A DNA stretch of 64,000 nucleotides, taken from the NCBI RefSeq assembly GCF_051013375.1, contig NZ_CP142125.1. One strand, given 5' to 3'. A program made the translations under genes and the position numbers. This document shows, piece by piece, positions 42,632-52,217 of this stretch (positions are counted from its first letter, which is position 1; the number at the start of each line of letters is the position of its first letter). The notes under the pieces were generated by a model. That model was not told where the DNA came from, did not search any database, and worked only from the letters and a program-made list of their open reading frames with translations. Source of the DNA: Kordia algicida (lineage in GTDB: Bacteria > Bacteroidota > Bacteroidia > Flavobacteriales > Flavobacteriaceae).

Positions 42632-45478
42632 TTATTGATTGATAATCCAAGAGATATAGTATTGAGAACCAATAGTACCAACTCCAGGCGCACTTACATA
42701 TTCATGTCCTAAGATGTTTGCTGCACCAAGTTTGAATGTTGATTTTTTGTAACGGTAGTTTACTTGCATATCAACTAATGAACGTGCAGTAACCATTCCA
42801 TCAGCAAAAGTAGATTCCCAAAGGAAAGCATCATTCCATCTGTAATTGATGTTGAATCCGAAGTTATTGAAAAGGTTTTGGTTTCCAAAAGAAGCTTTTA
42901 CTTTGTGCTCTGGCGTATTGAAATTTGTTTCAAAATCAGGATCGCTCGCTTGATCGAAATCAAGTTTTGCATAGGTATAGTTAATTCCGAAGTCAAAGTC
43001 TCCAAATACTTTTGTATTTACACCAATCGCTGCTCCGTAAGAGCTAATATCAGCATTTGAGTTAGAATATAACTGGAATGGTGTAAAATCGCCATTTGAA
43101 GCTGCAATTAACGCATTTGGCGTTGGCGCTCCACCTACAGGAGTTAAGTCTGTAATGTCTGATAAATCTACATTACCATAGTTTGGTACAATTACCGTTC
43201 TGTTTGCAATAAAATCTTTGTATTGATTGTAGTATGCACTTACATCTACTGAAATGTTATCAAATACAATTCCACGATATCCTACTTCAAAAGCAGATAC
43301 TTGTTCTGGCTTTACAAATTCTACATTTGCTTTTTCTAGTAAGGCTGGATTTGGTGCTCCTGCTGCTGCACTTGCTCCAAATGCTTGGAAAGATGATAAT
43401 GTATATGAGTTATTGTATGCGTCATTTCCTGAAAGTGTTACCGTTCTATCCAATCCGAATGCTTCTAATCCTGCTGGGAAGTTGTTTGTAATTGGTCTTG
43501 TTGTGTAACGATCTAAGTTGTCTGGAGCCGATCCTACTAAGATTGCATTTCCAACATCTAAACCAATGTATTGATCTTGTGTTGTTGGATTACGGAAACC
43601 AGTTTGGAAAGAAGCTCTAAAGTTGTGTTTTTTGTCTTCGTCTGGAGAGAATACAAGTGAGATTCTTGGTGATACGTTTCCGTCAAAGTTTTGGGCTTTG
43701 TCATAACGAATAGAACCTGTGAACTTCATTTTGTCTTCCATAAACTTCTTTTGTACTTGTACATACGCACCATATTCATCATATCTAATTGGTCCATCGT
43801 AATCTGTGAAGATAGTTCCTTCAGAGTTTAATACGTATTCGCGGTACGATCCACCAACTTGAATGTCTGCAAAGTCAATTAAATGTGAGAAGTTATAGTT
43901 TACATCAGAATGATATAGTTTTGTATTGTCAATAAATCTTGCTCCTGTGAGTAAGTCCCCATCAGCTGTTACTGAGTTTAAAGCACTTCTAAAAGTAGGT
44001 GTTCCTGGCTCTAAACGACCTGTATCTGCCAATCCTCTAGCAAAAGCGTGTGCCACTGCTGGATCGCCAGGCGTTACTCCTGGAATTGCTCCTGTGATTG
44101 CTCCTAAATATCCTGTCGCGTATTCAGTAAACCATTGCTGATCTGATTTCCATCTTCTGTTTACATTGATCGCTGCAAAACGTGTATCGTATGAGTTTCC
44201 TGCTTTTTCAGCAGTTACGTAACCTCTAATAAAGAAGTTGTCATTACGAATTTCTAATTTGTGTTGCTGCATGAAGAAGTCTTTGATAGAATATCTATTA
44301 GCTCCTTGATAGATGGTGTTACCTCTACCTATTTTTGAGTTCCAAATTACTGTAAAGTCATTTGCCCAAGGCTTGTAATGCATAGCTAGGTCTGCTTTTA
44401 CACTTTGTGCATCATAATCCATTAAGTCACGTTCTTCATATCCTGTTCTAGATACTGCAGATGAACCAAATGTTCCTGCTGGTGCTCCTGCTAAGGCATC
44501 AAAGTTTAGCGTTGTAGAAACTTCATCACCATAAATATTTAATCCGTTGTAGTTAGGATCTGTTTGTCTGTTTCCCGCAATAGCATCACCTGTAGAGGCA
44601 TCGTAGTTTGTATAATCGGTCGCAAACCACTCAGTACCATTTAAAACAGAGAATGAAGCTTTTACAGCTAGTTTGTCACTAAATGCATGTGCACCTCTTA
44701 ATCCGAAATCAACAAAACTATTGCTGCCTGCATTGTCAGAAGATGTCATTCCTGTTTTTGCATAGAAGCTTAATCCTTGATGTTTGTAAGGATCTTTACT
44801 TCGCATGAACATGATACCATTAAAAGCATTTGCACCATATAATGCAGAAGATGCTCCTGGTAATAATTCTACCGTAGCTACATCTAATTCAGACATTCCT
44901 AATAAGTTTCCTAAGGCGAAGTTCAATGCTGGCGAGGAGTTGTCCATTCCATCTACTAATTGCATGAATCGAGTATTCGCAAATGTGGCAAAACCTCTTG
45001 TGTTTACCGATTTAAATGTTAAACTGTTTGTATTGACATCCACACCTTTAAGATTTTCTAGGGCATCATAATACGTTGGTGCCGAAGCATTTTTAATGGC
45101 TCTTGCGTCCATTCGTTCTACCGTTACAGGAGATTCGCGTATTCTTTCAGGAGTTCTGGAAGCAGATAGAACAATTTCATCTAGTTCTGTTCCTTCTTTG
45201 ATAACGATGGTAACGTCTTGATTGTTTCTGGTAATTTCAACGGTGGCAGTGTCATATCCAATGCTACTAGCTTGAATTTTGAAAGGCGGATTTTGCGATA
45301 CCGTCAGTTTGAATTTCCCATCGAAGTCTGTAGTTGTTCCCATAGATGATCCTACAACTATTAAGTTTACGCCTGGGATTGGCACATTGTTGCCATCAAC
45401 AACTTTTCCACTAACATTGGTTTGTGCAGATAAACCTGCACAAACCAACATAGCTAAAATTGATAGATATGCTCTCAT
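42632..45478 (-). CDS. TonB-dependent receptor with carboxypeptidase-regulatory-like domain
   Basis: An outer-membrane transporter of 948 residues. A signal peptide ends at LSAQ (about 20). A CarboxypepD_reg-like domain follows (VSGKVVDGNNVPIPGVNLIVVG ... FDGKFKL), then the plug domain (ASRTPERIRESPVTVERMDARAI, VNTRGFATFANTRFMQLVDGMDNSSPALN, LPGASSALYGANAFNGI) and a long beta-barrel ending YISWIIN. Residues after the plug include repeated aromatic-rich strands. The start at MRAYLSILAML (45478) puts the signal peptide first; the frame extends 13 codons upstream. Substrate is unknown. It lies 80 bp after glmS in the same direction. Confidence 0.93.
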   Translation of the reverse strand: MRAYLSILAMLVCAGLSAQTNVSGKVVDGNNVPIPGVNLIVVGSSMGTTTDFDGKFKLTVSQNPPFKIQASSIGYDTATVEITRNNQDVTIVIKEGTELDEIVLSASRTPERIRESPVTVERMDARAIKNASAPTYYDALENLKGVDVNTNSLTFKSVNTRGFATFANTRFMQLVDGMDNSSPALNFALGNLLGMSELDVATVELLPGASSALYGANAFNGIMFMRSKDPYKHQGLSFYAKTGMTSSDNAGSNSFVDFGLRGAHAFSDKLAVKASFSVLNGTEWFATDYTNYDASTGDAIAGNRQTDPNYNGLNIYGDEVSTTLNFDALAGAPAGTFGSSAVSRTGYEERDLMDYDAQSVKADLAMHYKPWANDFTVIWNSKIGRGNTIYQGANRYSIKDFFMQQHKLEIRNDNFFIRGYVTAEKAGNSYDTRFAAINVNRRWKSDQQWFTEYATGYLGAITGAIPGVTPGDPAVAHAFARGLADTGRLEPGTPTFRSALNSVTADGDLLTGARFIDNTKLYHSDVNYNFSHLIDFADIQVGGSYREYVLNSEGTIFTDYDGPIRYDEYGAYVQVQKKFMEDKMKFTGSIRYDKAQNFDGNVSPRISLVFSPDEDKKHNFRASFQTGFRNPTTQDQYIGLDVGNAILVGSAPDNLDRYTTRPITNNFPAGLEAFGLDRTVTLSGNDAYNNSYTLSSFQAFGASAAAGAPNPALLEKANVEFVKPEQVSAFEVGYRGIVFDNISVDVSAYYNQYKDFIANRTVIVPNYGNVDLSDITDLTPVGGAPTPNALIAASNGDFTPFQLYSNSNADISSYGAAIGVNTKVFGDFDFGINYTYAKLDFDQASDPDFETNFNTPEHKVKASFGNQNLFNNFGFNINYRWNDAFLWESTFADGMVTARSLVDMQVNYRYKKSTFKLGAANILGHEYVSAPGVGTIGSQYYISWIINQ

Positions 45479-45558
45479 AAGTCTTTTTGGTTTAGTTATT
45501 ATGAGAACAATATACACTTTTTTACGATATCTGTAAAAAAAGCGTTAATATTTTAAAG

Positions 45559-47406
45559 TTATTCTACTGTTACCGATTTTGCCAAGTTTCTAGGCTGATC
45601 TACATTACAATCGCGCATTACTGCAATATAATATGACAATAATTGTAGCGGAATTGTTGTTAATAAAGGAGTTAGCAACTCTAATGTCTCAGGAATTTCA
45701 ATTACGTAATCAGCAATTTTCTTGATGGTTTTGTCACCTTGCATTACAACTGCAATGATTTTTCCTTTTCGAGATTTTATTTCTTGAATGTTACTTACCA
45801 CTTTATCGTAGTGTCCTTTACGCGTTGCAATAACAACTACTGGCATTTGCTCATCGATTAATGCAATTGGTCCATGCTTCATTTCTGCTGCTGGATATCC
45901 TTCTGCATGAATGTATGAAATCTCTTTCAGCTTTAATGCACCTTCTAACGCTACTGGGAAGTTGTAACCACGACCTAAGTATAGGAAGTTTGTTGCATCT
46001 TTGTAAATGTTAGAGATTGTTTTTACGTGATTATCAGATTTTAATGTTTTTTCAACTTTTGCAGGAATTGCATCCATTTCTGATAAGTATGTATGGAACT
46101 CTGATGTAGATACAGTTCCTTTTTTCTGTGCTAATTTCAAAGCGATTAAGGTTAACACCGTGATTTGTGTTGTAAATGCTTTGGTAGAAGCAACTCCGAT
46201 TTCTGGACCAGCATGCGTATACGCTCCAGCATCGGTTTCTCTCGAAATAGAAGATCCTACTACATTACAAACACCAAATACAAAAGCACCTTTGCTTTTA
46301 GCCAATTTGATTGCCGCTAAAGTATCTGCCGTTTCTCCCGATTGAGAAATTGCAATGACTACATCATTTTCCGTGATAACAGGATTTCTGTATCTGAATT
46401 CAGAAGCATATTCAACCTCAACAGGAATTCTTGTTAGGTTTTCAAATACGTATTCTGCCACCAAACCTGCGTGCCATGATGTACCACAAGCTACTATAAG
46501 AATTCTGTTTGCGTTTAAGAATTTTTCAATATTATCATCAACACCAGCCATTCTAATGATGCCTTCATTAGATAACATTCTTCCTCTGAACGTGTCCAAA
46601 ATTGCTCTTGGCTGTTCGTATATTTCTTTCAACATAAAGTGGTCGTAACCACCTTTTTCAATCTGCTCAAGGTTTAATTGTAATTCTTGCACGTACGGAT
46701 CAACTAAAGAGTCGTCTTTTATTTTACGAACTTTAACTTTTTTACCTCTGCGTACAATTGCCATTTCTTCATCTTCCAAGTAAATAGCATTGTTTGTGTA
46801 TTCTATAAAAGGAGACGCATCAGAAGCAATAAAAAATTCTTCTTCACCCACACCAATTACAAGCGGACTTCCTAAACGCGCCACTACAATTTCGTCGGGT
46901 TTGTTTTTATCAAACACAGCAATTGCGTAAGCTCCAACAACTTGATTTAAAGCAATCTGAACTGCTTTTCCAAGTTTTACATCTTCGTTTTTCTTTACGT
47001 CTTCAATCAAGTTTACCAATACTTCCGTATCAGTATCTGAATGAAATGTATAACCTCTATTGATTAATTCTAGCTTTAATGGCTCATAATTTTCAATGAT
47101 TCCGTTGTGAATGATTACCAATTCACCTGAATTTGAGTAATGAGGGTGTGAGTTTACGTCATTCGGCTCTCCGTGAGTTGCCCAACGCGTGTGACCAATT
47201 GCTAAAGATCCGTCAATTGTGATTTCGTCTTTGACACGATTTTCTAAATCGACAACCTTTCCTTTTGTTTTGGATAGTTTGATGTTTTTACCATCGTATA
47301 TAGCAACACCTGCACTATCATATCCTCTGTACTCAAGTCTTTTTAAACCTTTTAGCACCACAGGATATGCTTCTCTGTGACCTATATAACCTACGATTCC
47401 GCACAT
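45559..47406 (-). CDS. glmS: Glutamine-fructose-6-phosphate aminotransferase (isomerizing)
   Basis: GlmS makes glucosamine-6-phosphate, the first step toward UDP-GlcNAc and peptidoglycan. The N-terminal glutaminase starts MCGIVGYIGHREAYP with the nucleophile Cys2 after Met removal; two SIS isomerase domains follow (CGTSWHAGLVAEY, ISQSGETADTLAAI, STKAFTTQI). The end LAKSVTVE is characteristic. 615 residues. It is 21 bp past the DUF4270 gene. The leader is too short for a GlmS ribozyme, and none is expected in Bacteroidota. Confidence 0.98.
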   Translation of the reverse strand: MCGIVGYIGHREAYPVVLKGLKRLEYRGYDSAGVAIYDGKNIKLSKTKGKVVDLENRVKDEITIDGSLAIGHTRWATHGEPNDVNSHPHYSNSGELVIIHNGIIENYEPLKLELINRGYTFHSDTDTEVLVNLIEDVKKNEDVKLGKAVQIALNQVVGAYAIAVFDKNKPDEIVVARLGSPLVIGVGEEEFFIASDASPFIEYTNNAIYLEDEEMAIVRRGKKVKVRKIKDDSLVDPYVQELQLNLEQIEKGGYDHFMLKEIYEQPRAILDTFRGRMLSNEGIIRMAGVDDNIEKFLNANRILIVACGTSWHAGLVAEYVFENLTRIPVEVEYASEFRYRNPVITENDVVIAISQSGETADTLAAIKLAKSKGAFVFGVCNVVGSSISRETDAGAYTHAGPEIGVASTKAFTTQITVLTLIALKLAQKKGTVSTSEFHTYLSEMDAIPAKVEKTLKSDNHVKTISNIYKDATNFLYLGRGYNFPVALEGALKLKEISYIHAEGYPAAEMKHGPIALIDEQMPVVVIATRKGHYDKVVSNIQEIKSRKGKIIAVVMQGDKTIKKIADYVIEIPETLELLTPLLTTIPLQLLSYYIAVMRDCNVDQPRNLAKSVTVE

Positions 47407-47427
47407 AATTTTTTCTTAATTGTTATA

Positions 47428-49062
47428 TTAATTACTTTCTGGGATTGAATAAAATATTTCCAACTTTAACCTTTTGTCTTCAGGTGAGGCTGGAGTACTT
47501 CCGTGCAGTACGGTTCCAAACGGATTCATATTGGAAACAGTGGGAACAAACTCCTTTTCTGAAGTTCCTGTTTGTAATTGTCCGCTGGTTACAACACGTA
47601 TGTCGGAAGAAGCTACTAATCCAAGTGTAACATTGGTTGAATCTTTACGTATAACGTTATTGATATGTTCTGTTAATCTAATTTTATATCGCAACGGCTT
47701 ATCGTCTTCATCCAATTCTAAAATTCCTCCATGAACAGCTTTTGATAAGCTTGGCGATGATGAATTTACAGTTTGATCGACAATATAATCTTCCAAAGGT
47801 GTATTGTCTCTCATATTGTATAGATAGATACGTTGTGGATCTTCTGCTGCATCAACCTGAATATCATTATTTACATAAAATACCAAGTTGGCATCGTTGA
47901 TAATCCATCCGTTTTCTCTTATTTCTTCTAATTGATCTGCAACACCATTGTTGTCTGTGTCAGGTCCGAAAAGTTCAATGATTGACATAGCACCTTCTCC
48001 ACCTTTTAAGAATAGATTTGTATTGGACGTTACATCTTGATCGAATGATGGAGTAGAAAATGTATTGATAATGTTTGCTGAAGATAAACTTAAACTGAAA
48101 GAAGCTTTTTCAGGCTCTACTTGGTCATCATCAGGATCGGTATTTCCTTGTGTATTTACTTTTTGGTAGATATAGTTGATTTCAATGTTTGCATTTTGAA
48201 AATCTAACAACATTAAAGCTTCTGCATCATCTGCCGTAATGTGCAATCCTCTAAATAAGTCTTCTGCTCTAAATATGTTATTGTTAGAAAGTTTAATACT
48301 TCCTTCGTTGTCAATAATTCGATCTTGAAAAAACTGCGGATCTAGTTCTACGCGAATTCTTGGTGATAAGGTCTCTGCAATTACAGGATCTCCATTTTCG
48401 TCAAAAACAGTTGCTCCGTTAATGTCTGTTTCAATAACTTCTACCTGATTTTTATTGATTGTAAACGTATCTTCATATAAGGTTTGTCCAACAAAAGTTG
48501 AGTAATCTTCATCTGAAAAATATGCTTGTGGATCTCCGTTTTCGTCAATCGCTCTTAAAAAGTATGTAAGCTCTTTTACACTTAGTGTAAATTCTGCCTC
48601 CGTATTTCCGTAGAGAGAATCCACAACTACTTCTGTTTCTCCGTCGTCATTTACAGAACTAGAGCTAAAAAACGGAATGTTTAAGTATACTTCTGTTACT
48701 GTTTCGTCTTCTTCAAAATCTGTTAAATCCTCATCTTCTTCTGCTTGCGACTTGTCTCCAAACTCAGGATCTTCTGTTCCTGAAATTAAGCTCGCTTGTA
48801 CCGTAAGACTTGCAAATGTTGTTCCGTACACAGGATCAACATTTTTTCCAAGTTGATATACTGGCAATCCATTTGTTTGCACAGGATTTAATCGTTGGTT
48901 GTATGCAACAATTTCTGTATCTGCAAACAAGTTTGTTGTAAAATTATTGTTTTCAATAATTTCATCTCCAACCGTACTAAATTCATCATCACAAGCAACA
49001 AAGCCTACTGCTACTAAAAGCACTACTAAGCCACCTGTGAGTGTCTTTCTAAATGTGTTCAT
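47428..49062 (-). CDS. DUF4270 lipoprotein
   Basis: A 544-residue lipoprotein (signal ending VGFVACDDEF, Cys at about 25) of the DUF4270 family, restricted to Bacteroidota and of unknown function. Typical segments are YGTTFASLTVQASLIS, VTEVYLNIPFFSSSS, FFQDRIIDNEGSIKLSNNNIFRAEDLFRGLHITA and the C-terminal LKLEIFYSIPESN. It is probably surface-exposed and beta-rich. It sits between the GT5-type gene and glmS with gaps of 18 and 21 bp, so it is likely in an operon for cell-envelope sugar supply. Confidence 0.88.
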   Translation of the reverse strand: MNTFRKTLTGGLVVLLVAVGFVACDDEFSTVGDEIIENNNFTTNLFADTEIVAYNQRLNPVQTNGLPVYQLGKNVDPVYGTTFASLTVQASLISGTEDPEFGDKSQAEEDEDLTDFEEDETVTEVYLNIPFFSSSSVNDDGETEVVVDSLYGNTEAEFTLSVKELTYFLRAIDENGDPQAYFSDEDYSTFVGQTLYEDTFTINKNQVEVIETDINGATVFDENGDPVIAETLSPRIRVELDPQFFQDRIIDNEGSIKLSNNNIFRAEDLFRGLHITADDAEALMLLDFQNANIEINYIYQKVNTQGNTDPDDDQVEPEKASFSLSLSSANIINTFSTPSFDQDVTSNTNLFLKGGEGAMSIIELFGPDTDNNGVADQLEEIRENGWIINDANLVFYVNNDIQVDAAEDPQRIYLYNMRDNTPLEDYIVDQTVNSSSPSLSKAVHGGILELDEDDKPLRYKIRLTEHINNVIRKDSTNVTLGLVASSDIRVVTSGQLQTGTSEKEFVPTVSNMNPFGTVLHGSTPASPEDKRLKLEIFYSIPESN

Positions 49063-49080
49063 AAGTGTAATCTGTTAACC

Positions 49081-49890
49081 TTAATTTAAAACTTTTGTAT
49101 TGTAAAAATCTGTGTATGCATCAGCAAATTCCTCTCTGTTTTTATATTCAAGAACAGGTTTTTCAAGACCGGTGAGATATTCTTGAACATCAGCAGGTAT
49201 TTCCTCAGATGCAATTACCACGGCATCCGAATGATCCACAGCAACTTTTAGAAGGTTAGAGTAGTTTGGTTCAGCTAGTATTTCTACGTTGCCTTCCCCA
49301 ATATTGTCAAATTTAATTTTGTTTAGCATTTCTTTATCTAAAGTTCCATCAAATTCTTGCTTATATACAGAAGTAACAATTTTGCTATCTGTAAACAATG
49401 GTTCGTCTTTGTAATATTTGCGTAAGTATAAAGGCAGTAAAGAAGCCATCCAACCATGAACGTGAATGATGTCTGGTGCCCAATTTAATTTTTTAACAGT
49501 TTCAATCACACCTTTAGCAAAGAAAATAGCGCGCTCGTCATTATCTGGAAATAAATTACCTTCTTCATCTGTAAACGTAGCTTTACGTTTAAAATATTCT
49601 TCATTATCAATAAAGTATACCTGTATTCTTTCTTTTGGTATAGAAGCTACCTTGATAATTAATGGCATATCCATGTCATTGATTACTAAGTTCATCCCCG
49701 ACAAACGAATTACTTCGTGCAATTGATGTCTTCGCTCATTGATGTTTCCAAAACGTGGCATAAATATCCTAATTTGCCCACCTTTACTATTTACCATTTT
49801 CGGTGCTTCAAACGACATTGACGAAATTTCAGTTTCTGGCAAATAAGGTACTACCTCAGATGAAACGTATAAGACTCTTTTATTATTCAT
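49081..49890 (-). CDS. Glycogen/starch synthase N-terminal type protein
   Basis: A 269-residue protein matching the N-terminal GT5 domain of glycogen synthase: KRVLYVSSEVVPYLPETEISSMSFEAPKMVNSKGGQIRIFMPRFGNINERRHQLHE, KLNWAPDIIHVHGWMASLLPLYL. The C-terminal half with the nucleotide-sugar site (usual length about 480) is missing, which is usual for this conserved flavobacterial gene next to panC. A catalytic role is therefore unclear. I start at MNNKRVLYV (49890); 12 further upstream codons are open. The divergent panC lies 105 bp away. It leads the DUF4270-glmS operon. Confidence 0.86.
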   Translation of the reverse strand: MNNKRVLYVSSEVVPYLPETEISSMSFEAPKMVNSKGGQIRIFMPRFGNINERRHQLHEVIRLSGMNLVINDMDMPLIIKVASIPKERIQVYFIDNEEYFKRKATFTDEEGNLFPDNDERAIFFAKGVIETVKKLNWAPDIIHVHGWMASLLPLYLRKYYKDEPLFTDSKIVTSVYKQEFDGTLDKEMLNKIKFDNIGEGNVEILAEPNYSNLLKVAVDHSDAVVIASEEIPADVQEYLTGLEKPVLEYKNREEFADAYTDFYNTKVLN

Positions 49891-49927
49891 AAAATACTTT
49901 TCCTTTAATAATTCAGCGTAAAACATG

Positions 49928-49984
49928 CAAAATTACAAAAATTATGCAGATTAACAGTAATATATTAAGTTTGCAAGCTGTTAA
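49928..49984. promoter_or_regulatory. Divergent promoters with inverted repeat (GT5 / panC)
   Basis: For panC, TAAGTTTG (49966-49973) fits the -7 box; for the minus-strand gene, TAATTTTG (complement of 49928-49935) fits. TTAACAG (49951-49957) and CTGTTAA (49978-49984) form a 7-bp inverted repeat around the panC box, a possible operator. Confidence 0.6.
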
Positions 49985-49995
49985 TTTTTTCTAAA

Positions 49996-50844
49996 ATGAC
50001 CATATTCTATACTCAAAACAACCTAAAAACCTTCGTTGAAGCCCAAAAATCAGAAGGAAAAACCATCGGGTTTGTTCCTACAATGGGCGCATTGCACGAA
50101 GGACATTTATCGCTTGTAAGAAACGCTATGACTAGCAATGATATTGTATTTGTAAGCGTTTTCGTTAATCCTACTCAGTTTGATAATGCTACGGATTTGG
50201 AGAAATATCCACGCACTTTAGACGCTGATGTAGAATTATTAAAAACTTTAGGAAAAAATATCTTTGTATACGCTCCAAGTGTGGCAGATATCTATAATTC
50301 AGACGTAAATGCAGAGAAATTCAGCTTTGACGGACTAGAATTTGAGATGGAAGGAAAGTTTAGAAAAGGACATTTTGATGGTGTCGGAACTATCGTAAAA
50401 CGCCTTTTTGAAATTATAACTCCGCACAATGCTTATTTTGGAGAAAAAGATTTTCAGCAATTAATGATTATTAAAAAACTAGCCTCTAAATATAAACTCC
50501 CTGTTAATGTAATTGGTTGCGAAATTTACAGAGAACCTTCTGGATTAGCCATGAGTTCCCGAAATCAACGCTTGTCTGAAAACGCAAGAAAAGAAAGTGC
50601 GTTTATTTACAAAACACTTTTAGAAGCAAAGAAAAAGTTTGGCACAAAAAGTGCTATGCAAGTAAAGGAATGGGTTCAGAAACAGTTCAATAAACATCCG
50701 TTACTAACATTGGAATACGTGGAAATTGCCAATATTAAAAACTTAAAAACAGTCAAACGAAAATCCAAAAACCAAACGTATCGCATTTTTATTGCTGCCT
50801 TTATTGAAAACATTCGCTTAATTGATAACATCGCATTGAATTAA
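49996..50844 (+). CDS. panC: Pantoate-beta-alanine ligase
   Basis: PanC makes pantothenate from pantoate and beta-alanine with ATP. The HIGH-like motif is in PTMGALHEGHLSLVRNA; VSVFVNPTQFDNATDLEKYPRT and YFGEKDFQQLMIIKKL are conserved. 282 residues, normal length. The gene for the beta-alanine source, panD, follows 27 bp later, so the two supply coenzyme A synthesis together. panB is not in the window. Confidence 0.97.
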   Translation: MTIFYTQNNLKTFVEAQKSEGKTIGFVPTMGALHEGHLSLVRNAMTSNDIVFVSVFVNPTQFDNATDLEKYPRTLDADVELLKTLGKNIFVYAPSVADIYNSDVNAEKFSFDGLEFEMEGKFRKGHFDGVGTIVKRLFEIITPHNAYFGEKDFQQLMIIKKLASKYKLPVNVIGCEIYREPSGLAMSSRNQRLSENARKESAFIYKTLLEAKKKFGTKSAMQVKEWVQKQFNKHPLLTLEYVEIANIKNLKTVKRKSKNQTYRIFIAAFIENIRLIDNIALN

Positions 50845-50867
50845 AAACTTTAAAATTAGTAACTTTG
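50836..50867 (+). promoter_or_regulatory. Candidate internal promoter for panD
   Basis: TTG (50836-50838) and TAACTTTG (50860-50867) fit the -33 and -7 boxes with a spacing of 21. The box ends four bases before the panD ATG, so this transcript would be leaderless. Confidence 0.55.
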
Positions 50868-50871
50868 TCCC

Positions 50872-51222
50872 ATGCAAGTAAACGTAGTAAAATCAAAAAT
50901 ACATAGAGTAAAAGTCACAGGAGCTGATTTAAACTATATTGGAAGTATCACTATTGATGAAGACCTTATGGATGCCGCCAATATTGTACAAGGAGAACGG
51001 GTTCAAATTGTAAACAACAACAATGGAGAACGCCTTGAAACCTACGCAATTCCAGGACCAAGAGGAAGTGGAGAAATCACGCTAAACGGCGCAGCTGCTC
51101 GTAGAGTTGCCAAAGATGATATCCTTATCTTAATTACATACACATGGATGGATATTGAAGAAGCAAAACAATTTAAGCCTTCACTTGTATTTCCTAACGA
51201 AGCTGATAACACACTTACATAA
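50872..51222 (+). CDS. panD: Aspartate 1-decarboxylase proenzyme
   Basis: PanD decarboxylates aspartate to beta-alanine. It is made as a proenzyme that cleaves itself at Gly24-Ser25 (NYIGSITID) to give the pyruvoyl group; this site is present. 116 residues, normal. It is in the panC operon, and a -7 box immediately before its ATG suggests an additional leaderless transcript. The next gene starts without a spacer after its stop. Confidence 0.97.
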   Translation: MQVNVVKSKIHRVKVTGADLNYIGSITIDEDLMDAANIVQGERVQIVNNNNGERLETYAIPGPRGSGEITLNGAAARRVAKDDILILITYTWMDIEEAKQFKPSLVFPNEADNTLT

Positions 51223-52179
51223 TTGAAAATATCCGTACCTAAAATACTAAAAATTGTACTCCCACTTTTTCTGGGAGTTTTTTTAGTTTGGTACTCCACA
51301 TCCATAACACCTATTAGTGAACTTTTAAGTTATTTTCAAAAAGCGAACTACTTTTGGATAACTTTAGGTGTTTTCTGCGGAATTTTAAGTCACTTATCTA
51401 GAGCCTATCGCTGGCAATACATGCTAGAGCCTATGGGTTACAAGCCAAAATATCCCAACAGTGTTATGGCAGTTTTTATTGCCTATTTAGCAAACTTAGG
51501 AATTCCACGTTCTGGAGAAGCTTTGCGCGCGTTGACACTCACCAATTACGAAGGTGTTCCGTTTGAAAAAGGATTTGGAACCATTGTTGCCGAACGTGTT
51601 GCCGATTTAATCGTCATGCTGTTCGTAATAGCAATAACACTATGCATTCAGTTTGATTTTATTTGGGATTTGCTCACTAAAAACTTCAATCCCACAAAAA
51701 TAATAGTACTTCTTGCAGGATTGATAGTTGGTGGAATATTACTTATCATATTTATCAAAAAAGCAAAAAAAGGCATCGCGCTGAAAATCAAAAATTTCAT
51801 TCTTGGCATTTATGAAGGCGCAACGAGCATTTTACGAATGAAAAATAAATGGGGATTTATTTTTCACACACTCTTTATATGGAGCATGTACATTTTAATG
51901 TTTTACGTTACCATATTTTCGGTAGAAGAATTACACGGACAAGTTCCTGCGGGCGCTATTTTAATCGCTTTCATTGCAGGAAGCTTCAGTATTGCTGCGA
52001 CCAATGGCGGTGTCGGACTTTATCCAATTGCTGTTGCAGGTGCTTTTTCACTTTTCAATGTGGCATACAGTCCAAGTATTGCTTTCGGTTGGATTATGTG
52101 GGCATCGCAAACACTAATGATTATGATTTTGGGCGGAATGTCGTTTCTTTATTTACCTATTTTTAATAGCAAAAAATAA
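51223..52179 (+). CDS. Flippase-like lysylphosphatidylglycerol synthase TM-family protein
   Basis: An integral inner-membrane protein of 318 residues with about eight hydrophobic spans and the LPG_synthase_TM (formerly UPF0104) pattern: ISHLSRAYRWQYMLEP, RSGEALRALTLTNYEGVPFEKGFGTIVAERVADLIVM, ATNGGVGLYPIAVAGAFSLF. Members may flip lipids or polyprenyl-sugar intermediates. The start is TTG directly behind the panD TAA, giving MKISVPKILKI; there is no room for a separate ribosome-binding site, so translation is coupled to panD. Confidence 0.87.
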   Translation: MKISVPKILKIVLPLFLGVFLVWYSTSITPISELLSYFQKANYFWITLGVFCGILSHLSRAYRWQYMLEPMGYKPKYPNSVMAVFIAYLANLGIPRSGEALRALTLTNYEGVPFEKGFGTIVAERVADLIVMLFVIAITLCIQFDFIWDLLTKNFNPTKIIVLLAGLIVGGILLIIFIKKAKKGIALKIKNFILGIYEGATSILRMKNKWGFIFHTLFIWSMYILMFYVTIFSVEELHGQVPAGAILIAFIAGSFSIAATNGGVGLYPIAVAGAFSLFNVAYSPSIAFGWIMWASQTLMIMILGGMSFLYLPIFNSKK

Positions 52180-52217
52180 TCTTTAACTTGCTACTTCTAA
52201 ACCAACCTATCTACATC

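Noticed and set aside
47407..47427. GlmS ribozyme upstream of glmS
   Set aside because: Only 21 bases separate glmS from the preceding gene, far too short, and the ribozyme is not expected in Bacteroidota.
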